Of a DNA stretch of 64,000 nucleotides, positions 55,924-64,000 are shown in pieces. Under the pieces are notes generated by a model, which made no database searches, had not been told where the DNA came from, and saw nothing but the letters and a program-made list of their open reading frames with translations. The translations under genes were made by a program, and so were the position numbers. Each line of letters starts with the position of its first letter. The stretch's first letter is position 1. Source of the DNA: Liriodendron chinense (lineage: Eukaryota > Streptophyta > Magnoliopsida > Magnoliales > Magnoliaceae); the NCBI GenBank assembly GCA_003013855.2, contig ML058507.1, forward strand, positions 3,782,001 through 3,846,000, in the 5' to 3' direction.

Positions 55924-57673
55924 TTGCTGGTGTGCTAGTGCTGCAGATGGTTGGACGGCTGGAGATTTTGGCTGCTGTGATGGACGGCTGAGCTTGGAGA
56001 TCAGCTGGACGTTGAAGTTCTGTAGATGGATGCTGGACGTGCTGGGATTTGATGCTGGGTGCTGATGAACGTGAGGTCCACTGGACGGTGGAGTGGCCAA
56101 GCATTCTGGAGTTGCAGCACTGCTGCTGCTCGTTGTGAAGGTGGATGATCCACCTGATGGACGACTCGATGTGGACGTCCAACAGTTGGGAATGGACGGT
56201 CCACTTGATGGACGGTCTGCTGATTGTTGGACGGTGCATGATGCTTGCAGATGGACGGTCTGCTGATTGGATGATTGGAGGATGGACGGCTAGCACTTGA
56301 GAGTGGATTGGATAGCTGCTGATCTTGAAGCAGCTGGACGATGCTGGTGATGGAGTTGCTGCAGAAGGATGCTAGATGAAGGAGATGATTTCCACTGCTG
56401 CAGCTGCTTGGACGGCTGGGATGATCAGCTGGTTGGATGGACTGTAGCTTGGACGGGACGCCCCCTGCTGGACGGTCTTGATGGTTGAGATGCAGCAATG
56501 CTGTAGCAGGTGGACGGTTGATGAAGGAAGAGTTGCAGCTGGTCTTGAAGTAGTGGGGTCCACAGCGTTGCTGGCCGTGATTGCTTTCATCAGCTGGACG
56601 GTTGCAATGATCTGCTGGACTGCTGTGGACGGCTGCAATCTGTTGGATGGATGGATGGTTGATGATGAGCCCTTCAAGTGCTGCTGCTGTCCGTCCATTT
56701 TACTGGTAGATGATGATCAGATGGACGGTCCATTGTTGTTGCTGACGTGCAAGGTGGATGGCTGGAGTGCAGGAGCTTGGATGAATGGTGGATTTCAGTC
56801 TGCACGTGTGGATGGTGGGCGTTGCTGATCATCCAGCCCTGCACGTGTGTTGAGGTTGCACGTGTGTTGGAGAAGTGGGGTCCACTTGCTGGACTGCTGA
56901 TGTACACGAGCAATGGGTGGACGGTAGTGAAGAGCTTCATCATGTTGGGGGCCCACCTTGCTGCTACACAATTGAAGGATGTTGACATCCTTTGATTGCA
57001 CGTGTGGGGATGGACTGCTTGAGATGGACGGTCCAATTGATGTTGTTATGTGTGGTCCACCTTGCTTGACGGTGGAGATGGCCTGGACGGTTGAGATGTG
57101 GGGTCCACACCGTTGGCTGTTGAAGCTGGAGCTGAAGCTGACCACACGTGCCAAGTGGCTGATCTCCAGATGAAGGTGGAGCTGATTTAGGAGGGCAGTG
57201 CATGGAGATGGACGGTGGAGATGATTTGGATGATCAACGGCTGAGATTTTGCTGATCAGCTGGCCGTTTGATGATGAACATGCAGGAGATGGATGCTGGT
57301 CGTGCTTGCTTGATGGACGGTTGGTCCCAACTATAGACATCCAATCTTGACCGTTCAAACTCGTGTGATCTCCAAATCACTACCATCAAACATGCACATC
57401 CCGGACTTCCAATGAGTGGTTGTGGTGCGGTCCACCATAGAATATGATCCATCATTTGATCTTTACGGCCCGATTTTCTTCATGATCACCACACACTTGA
57501 CGTTGATTACTTTTGGGCACTAAATCGTCCTGATTGACTCGGATTTTGTCCAACCTCTCCTGATCACTTGAAGACAGAAAATTCACCTAATGAGAGATAA
57601 TTAACCGGAAAAATAATGATAATGCTCTTAACAACCAGGGTTAATTATACAATATTAGGTACTCATCAAGTAT

Positions 57674-58070
57674 AACTCTTAGAATTCAATTATAGTGGAT
57701 ATGATCTCATTAGGCTTCTAGCTCATCAAATTTGACAACTCTCTCATGTTCAGGAGATGGGGAAGGAGTTGTGGAAGCGAAGTACTTGAATGATTATGTT
57801 TAATAAAATTTAGTTTTTAGTTTGTTTTATTTGAACAATTGTAATAAGTAGAAAACTATGGGTAAGAAATGATGATAGTAGTTGAGCAAGATTTGAATTT
57901 TTAAATTTGAAGTTTCGTATATTATGGTTTGGATTATTAAATAGGCTGTTTGGCTTGGTTTGTGATGTATTGAATGTGAATAAAATGAATAAATGTATAT
58001 AGTTTTGTTCATAGCTAAGAACTCATAATCTAGGTCGTCATATTCAGGTTTCGAATCTTAGAGCGTGACA
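57674..58070 (+). repeat. Right end of the C-like LTR (C')
   Basis: Ends TTTCGAATCTTAGAGCGTGACA, the reverse-complement counterpart of the LTR-C terminus TGTCACGCCCTGAAATTC. Together with 38691-39865 and 44025-44159 it gives about 1.7 kb. Confidence 0.5.
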
Positions 58071-58537
58071 ATATATGTGGCCAATTCCTTTTCTAATTAA
58101 TGATTTTCTAGTTGATATCAGTGCATATGCACGTATTTTACAATCCTCATTAGGGAATCATAACTATTGATTAGATTCCTTACATTTCATGAAAAGTTTA
58201 CGACAAATGGACTAATCGTGTAATTGGATTTGTGTTACCATAAATTGTGTCAACTTGTGTGATTGCTGTAGCCTTGTTGATTTGGGGGCTGGAGGAAGTT
58301 TCTTAGCTACTTGGCTTGAAATCACGTTAAATCAACTCAACCGAGTTTTGAGTTGAGTAACCAAATTATAGAACTATGCATGAAGGGAGAGTTAATCCAA
58401 ATGCACGAATTCTGGCCAGTTTGATTTTCCAGGGAAATAGAAATATCCTGGAAACAAGTCATTATTACTTCTTTATCCCATTTGAAATTCGGTGTAATTC
58501 CTAACTCCAAAATCGGTCAAAAAGAAGTAATTTAAAA
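58071..58537. other. Intergenic, no gene seen
   Basis: No credible ORF, RNA gene or paired repeat recognised. Confidence 0.5.
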
Positions 58538-58835
58538 TTATGAGCCCCATCATGATATATATGATATATCTGCTTCGTCTATTAGTTTTACTTGAATATT
58601 TTAAGACATTAACAAAAAAATAAGACTGATCTAACATTCAAGTGGCCCACACCATAGGAAACAGTGGCAATAAGAAGTTTTCAACGATAAGTGTTGGATT
58701 CCCTTTTTCCTTCGGTGTGGACCACTTGAGCATTGGATTTGCTTCATTTTTTAGTCCATGCCCTGTGATCATTTGCCAAAAACAATGGATGGTGTGGATA
58801 AGCCACATACATAACGGTGGGCCCCACCTATACTT
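58538..58835. mobile_element. Fold-back element 2
   Basis: The left arm words CCCATCATGATATAT and CATTCAAGTGGCCCACACC pair with the right arm GGTGTGGACCACTTGAGC and ACATAACGGTGGGCCCC. Same family as the elements at 35628 and 59450. Arms are diverged and ends approximate. Confidence 0.65.
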
Positions 58836-59449
58836 CACATTCTCCTTGATTTTAGCAATACAAAAGTAGGCAGTCAAATCATACTTGGGAAATAATCATT
58901 ATACATTTACATTGCATTTACCTAGAATTAGAAAATCAAACAGGCCCGCAGTGGAGAAAATGATTTTGGCCCTTTGGGCTGAGGACACAAAAGTTATTCT
59001 CTAGCTGGCCAACATCCTTCCCAAAAGAAACCAATTGAAATAGACTTTCATGTCAAACAACCCCCTAAATAAATATGTCAATTCACATTGTCAGCAATTA
59101 TGACAATAGGTATGGCGAAAGTCTCATGTCATCTAGGCTTGGGACCATTAATGAATCTAGGTTTGGGACCATTAATGAGAGCACAGAAATTCCATGGGTG
59201 CTATCTAATAGTCAATTACATATGTTGATTAAAATCAATGGGTTAACTAATTATTGCAATTCTATTAATTAAAACATTCCATCCAAAGCTAGAATTGTTA
59301 TTGCAATTTAACTAAATAGTGCATCCAAACATAGCCTAAAAGTTAGAGAGGAAATGATTAAATCGTAACTATGGTTTAAAAATCAGTTTTTAGTATTATA
59401 TCACTCACCACTGATACAGTCTTGGGTTCCTGTCAAGTTGTTTCCACAA

Positions 59450-59790
59450 ATATAGTCCAATACAAGGGATCCAACCAAATCTATGTGGAGCCCACTGTTA
59501 TGTATCTGTTTATCCACGCTGTCAATTCCTTTTCTAAGATCATTTAAGGTATGGTCCCAAAAATGAGGTAGATCCAACGCTTTAATAGACCACACCAAAT
59601 AGTAAGCTTGGTTGCATTAACTGCAAGTCATCTCTGGTGTGGTCCACTAAAGTGATGTATTTGCCTCTTTTTTGGGCCCATTCCTTAACATGAACTTAAA
59701 AAGGGATGGGCGGCATGGATAAACAGATACATCATGGTGGGCACCCACATAGATCTGGTCGGACGCAATCTGCGTCCTAATACAAGTCCA
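59450..59790. mobile_element. Fold-back element 3
   Basis: The left arm (ATCTATGTGGAGCCCACTG, TATCTGTTTATCCACGC) is the reverse complement of the right arm (GATAAACAGATACATCATGG, CACCCACATAGATCTGG), around a centre near 59620. Same family as 35628 and 58538. No ORF of interest. Confidence 0.75.
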
Positions 59791-62441
59791 TGGACGATAC
59801 GGGTACACATAAGACGAAGCTAACCAGTTTAAACAATATACCTCCAACCTTGATTGCAGTTACACGTTCCTTTCGAGTCCAATGCCTTTCCATTAGGGCT
59901 TGAAAGGGCTAGAGGCTGGTCCATTGATTTTGGTCCCGACCTGCTATAGATGTTACGTTGGGTGGGTTGGTCTTAAATTTGAGTTTCAGGCCCAAATCTC
60001 ATTGATGTTTTACTTGAGTGGGGTGAGCTATGGTGGTACCAGTACATTGGGCAGAAGTGGGGTCCACGTGATATATCCACAGCATCCTATCTGTGCATCA
60101 GATCTCTGCCTCATGTTACTCTGAAGGGCCATAGAAACTCAGGTGGGCCACAGAAAACAGGACCCAGTGAGAGGGGACGCCACCCTTTATTTGCTCTGGG
60201 GAGAAAATCTGACATGTGAACCTTCATCTGCTCTGAATGAAGGGTCAGCACAAAAATAGGCTGTTCTGTAACTCAGATGATCCCTGGTGAGAATCAAGGA
60301 TAAGCATACCTTCCCACCTTGAATGTGATACATACACCACATGGGCCCCACATATGGCCGTAGCGCCATCAGCTTACGGTCTGGCACCGGTGCCACTCGA
60401 CACGCCTTGGTTGGGTTTGAGTTGGGTTAGTTTCGCGAATTTGATTTTTGTAACCCAACTTGAGTTTTGGTATGGTTTGGGATGGACTATAACCGTATGA
60501 GACCCAACCTAAATATCCATATCAAACCAGACTTGGCCCAATCCAGATCCAAATGGTAAGAATTTGAGGCCATCCACGATATGAACGTACCTTCATATCA
60601 ATGGTATGGATCAATTCATAGCTCAAAAACCCAAAAACTCGACCCAACTTGGCATTCAGTAGGACCAGGTCGACTCAGAGACTTGGACGCGTTCAGCAGG
60701 ACCGGGTCAACTCGAAGACTTGGACAAGTCTTTACTTGAAGGCTGATAATTAATATGCTGGCCCACACACTTAGCCCATTGCACCCATTATTCTTTGCCG
60801 GGTCTCAGACGTTGGGTCACTTTCATTTGCTAGCCTTGCCGGACCCCATGAGGTCGAAAACATCTACATCATGGCAGGTATCAGTTAAGGAATGCGTCTC
60901 CAATTGAAGTCGAAAGATTGAGACAAAAGGTGATCATTGATGGGCCGCAGAGCTGGCGACCTTCGAGCAATAAGTGGTCTTGTCAAGCTGATGTGGGATG
61001 ATAAACCATGTGCTAAATGTTTTGATCAGGCCCACAAAACATCATGATTGTTGTCACACCATTGAAAAATGCGATGGGAGGGACCGATTAAATGATGTGA
61101 AATTGGCCACATTGCTGCCGGTAGTCACCCAAGGGCAAGATTTTTGTGGGCTGGGGCTCGATTTAGGTTCTAACAAAGCCTCAATAGACAATTTTGTCAC
61201 ATGTTTGTCGGCCCTGCGAGTCTTATTTTTTGGGTCCACAAAACAGCTGCATTTCCAGCTCATTACTGGAAATTGACAATGCAACTTGGCCCATGGTGCA
61301 CTGGCCAGCAATATAGATGGGTCTACCCAGACATTGATGGCTCTAATTGAACATGAATAACTAGTAGTTGAATGACCCAGAAAACTATGGCAGTGGTCCA
61401 TGCACGTCACATGATCAACGGAAGCGACGATTGGGCGCTGAAATGGTTTTGGTGGGACTGTAAATCATGGGATATTCAGGTATTCCTTGAAAGGAGCAAT
61501 GCCCTTAACAATTACCCTCTTTCTGGTGACTATGTATCAGCAGTCAAAGAAAACAGAACACTAGTTCTTGGAATGTGTGCTCCTTTACTTGCATCCCTCA
61601 ACATATCCATGGGGTATAGAATATGGTCCACCTTGGATGGCCCACGTCCTAAAATGCACACCAAATGGACGGTCAAAGGAATGTCTTTTCTAATTCTTTC
61701 TGTACTATTTATATTCATTCCCAAAAAATCCTCCAATAGAGCCGTCGGGATTACCAGACCATTGTATTCTTTTTGTTAAAAAAAAGGGAACCGTCGCAAA
61801 ATTCAGCGCATGGAAAGTTCGGTTTTATGCGGTTTGGACTCAAAAAATCAGAGTGAAGATATTGTTATATGTGTGGCCCTAGAGCCCAAATCATAAGCCC
61901 TGAAATAGTCCAAACCTAATAGGTTAAAGATGTCTTGCCCTAGGCCATGCCTTGAAGTGCCGGGCTGGGCTAGGGCCACGCCAGATCAGGTTTGGGCTAG
62001 GGTTGGCTCTATAAGTTAACAGATAAGCTACATACATGCTACATGTACAATTGATTTGCCATTGGTTAGTGTGCATTTGTAAATCATCATTTTTCCGCAG
62101 CACTGCCTAGGTCAATTGTCAAATGAGATCATTCATCCGCCAAGTTTATGCCCCACCAATCATCCATCTTATGCATAGGATTGGATGAATGCATCAATGT
62201 ATTATTCACCATCTAAATTGGTGTCCATAATTTGTAGCCTAGCCTGGCTCAAGCACTAGGCCTAAATTTCAAGCCCAAGCCCAAGCCCAAGCCTAAGACT
62301 TTGGACCAGGTTTATTGTCCCAAGCTCAACTCATTGCCACTTCGAGTCCTGTTCGTATGGACTAGAGAACTTCTCTATTTGGAACTTAGTTTGTAGATAT
62401 AAGTCACATGGTTGGTCTATGGAAGCCAGTGATCTGATTGC
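59791..62441. other. Intergenic, no gene seen
   Basis: Several ORFs of up to 135 codons (for example 61372-61779) show no recognisable domain. Low-complexity GGGCTAGGG and CCCAAGCCCAAGC runs near 61950-62350 look like decayed MITE ends. No RNA gene seen. Confidence 0.45.
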
Positions 62442-62534
62442 CCTGTCATGGATGGACCATGCTCTGAAATCTCCTAATTTGAAAGGGCCCCATCATGGAT
62501 GGACCATGCTCCCAAAATCTCCCAATTTGAAAGA
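62442..62534. repeat. ~46-bp tandem duplication
   Basis: ATCATGGATGGACCATGCTC...ATTTGAAAG occurs twice in a row with a few differences. Confidence 0.8.
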
Positions 62535-62879
62535 TCATAGCGATCAATCTATGGGTCTTTCCTCCATTGAATGTGTTTTGTTCATGCATTTCTTTTTAAC
62601 CATGTATTTGGATGCCAACAACGGGAAGGTTAGACTTGACTAGCTGAGAGGATATTTGAAGAATGGTTTATCCATGATGGGGCCGTTAGATCAATGACTT
62701 GGATGTAACAACCATCGCCCCATGTCTAGAAATTAAGTTCCGGATGAGAAAGTTCCCTGTTTGCAAAGGACAAGGAAATTGGCCTCATACATTGTACATG
62801 AATAATTACCTAACTATATCTACATGTTTACTATAATTAAAATCATGATAATTTTTAAAAATGATTGATTTTTTAAATT

Positions 62880-63900
62880 CATTTATTTATTCACTACTTT
62901 TTCTTGATTAAAAGATCCTTGTAAATTATCCTCTCTCACTTAAACAAGGGCGGTGCAATAATTTACAACTAGGAAGAGAGATTGGGATTTGAGGGAGAAA
63001 ATAATTAAGCTGCTTATGACACTTGATACTTTATCATAAAATCGTTAATAAAAGAAATAAAATACTTTAATACTTGCTTGCTCATGTAGCCCAAATGCTT
63101 GTGCCATATTATAGTAGAGTTTGTCATAATATTAATAATAATAGCACCGACAACAATAATATCTTTGATCAAATAATAAAAACTGTCAATTAATTACTTT
63201 TTCTTCACCACGACTATCACCCATTTTAATTTTTTCAATCGATTATTTTCACTTAAAAATTTATAGTCATCTTCATTAAACTTTTTTAATGAAAGAAAAC
63301 TTTTCAACGAGTTTAGTTTAAAAATTGTATGTGTGATACCATCAAGTATAGTAATTCTGACATATCAAATCTCCATAATTTTACACGTGTTATAATTATC
63401 CATGTAAACTGTGTCATCATCACGTAATTGATGTGTAAAAATAATTAATGTGTCAATGAAGCACTTGAATCTAAGATTCATTGATGACTTAGATTCTCTC
63501 ATGCAATCACTATCGATAACATTTTCTCATCTCGGATGAATTATCTTTTTCAACCAAGTTTCCTTAAAAATCATTTGAATCTGATGCTTAATTATATAAA
63601 TTAGGTTTAGAATTTTTTCTATTTTCTTTCCTGAGTTTATTATTTTTGTGTAAGTAGCATTCTTTCTGCAATTCCAATACTTTCCTATTTTATGCTTTTT
63701 TTAAAAAACTTAGATCTCGTTTAATTTTTCTCACTGGTACATCTCTCATTAGATCTTCTTTTTACCATCATAGCATTACTAACGGATCTCCTTGTAACTT
63801 TTCTGGTTAATTCTGTATTAAGATCTGAACCATTGTTGAGATTCATGATTAAACCATATAATGAATCCAACATTGAACAAAGCAAAAGTGCGACCTTCGC
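62880..63900 (-). pseudogene. Ty1/copia gag-protease-pre-integrase remnant
   Basis: Read on the minus strand from high to low coordinates. Charged gag tail (RRSVSNAMMVKRRSNE near 63780) is followed by a zinc-knuckle remnant (GKYWNCRKN near 63690), then a protease motif ILDSSAS (63465-63485, family DSGAS) preceded by TGA in place of Trp. Next are the RITILDGITHTIF and KKFNEDDYKFLSEN segments (63240-63360) and pre-integrase IIWHKHLGYMSKQVLKYF (63060-63110). The order is that of copia pol. Many stops. AT content is higher than elsewhere. It likely continues beyond the window. Confidence 0.75.
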
Positions 63901-64000
63901 ATCTTTGCTAATTTGCTGATCAGGGTATTAAATTAATTTAAGTGTTTTTGCAAAGAAGACTCTTGATCTTTAAGATGTATAATTACCATTGAATAAAGAT

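Larger units (their letters stand above)
44160..57668 (-). mobile_element. Athila-like Ty3/gypsy retrotransposon, full length and young
   Basis: LTRs 44160-47329 and 54523-57668 start TGCTACAATCCG and end GTACTCATCA. Exact 5-bp duplications AGTAT flank it (44155-44159, 57669-57673). The primer-binding site is an exact 18-base tRNA-Asp match, as in Athila. Gag, protease, reverse transcriptase, RNase H and integrase follow on the minus strand, with a 1.6-kb non-coding part before the 3' LTR. About 20 differences in the first 1.3 kb of the LTRs by eye (about 1.5%) point to a recent insertion. At least four frameshifts and two in-frame stops break gag-pol. Confidence 0.93.
54523..57668 (-). repeat. 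5' LTR of the Athila-like element (right)
   Basis: 3146 bp. Near-identical to the left LTR, with scattered single-base changes, a different GA-tract length and fewer CTGCAGATG units after it. Confidence 0.93.

Noticed and set aside
59900..60124. Short ORFs in the right intergenic part as possible host exons
   Set aside because: No conserved domain, splice context or codon bias that I can support.
61372..61779. 135-codon ORF
   Set aside because: No domain, no promoter context and no splice structure. Within chance length for this size of sequence.

Overview
This is a repeat-rich stretch of a flowering-plant nuclear genome. It contains no recognisable host gene, no RNA gene and nothing bacterial. 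The plant assignment rests on Ty3/gypsy elements of the Tat and Athila type, a Ty1/copia type gag, GT-AG introns, an exact tRNA-Asp primer-binding site and typical plant MITEs. Dispersed fold-back repeats built on GTGGGCCC and CCACACCGTCC-like words remind me of magnoliid or early-diverging angiosperm genomes, but that is only an impression.

Left half (548-31080): a nest of retrotransposons. The oldest layer is a decayed minus-strand Tat-lineage element (A). Its order on the plus strand is 3' LTR, antisense ORF remnant, integrase, RNase H, reverse transcriptase, protease, gag, 5' LTR. Four LTR-type sequences inserted into it: B1 (4700-6811), D (7054-8396), C (10376-13587) and B2 (18104-30595). 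B2 was then split by a second, better preserved Tat element, E (19328-29822, exact 5-bp target duplication GTTGA). E carries a complete but frameshifted gag-pol on the minus strand and, on the opposite strand, an almost intact three-exon antisense gene with a gypsy-type 'Transposase_28'-like domain and a coiled coil. Hairpin-forming repeats occur in both E LTRs and again between the antisense gene and the integrase end.

Middle (31081-38690): non-autonomous DNA transposons. These are a PIF/Harbinger-like element with TAA target duplications and a second one nested in it, a fold-back element, and a hAT-like MITE with an exact 8-bp target duplication. A copia gag remnant then abuts a truncated LTR of family A.

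Right half (38691-58070): a C-like LTR in plus orientation appears to have been interrupted by a 4.15-kb solo LTR (F, exact duplication CAATT, packed with tandem arrays) and by a young Athila-like element (44160-57668, exact duplication AGTAT, tRNA-Asp PBS, 3.15-kb LTRs). The Athila gag-pol is broken by a few frameshifts and two stops, and I see no env-like ORF. The last 6 kb holds two more fold-back elements and, at the right edge, a minus-strand copia gag-protease remnant.

The coding pieces do not form a host pathway. They are retrotransposon polyproteins (gag for particle assembly, protease, reverse transcriptase/RNase H, integrase). All are damaged, so none should be autonomous as read here. 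Boundaries of intact insertions are exact where a target duplication is quoted; boundaries inside decayed elements are approximate.
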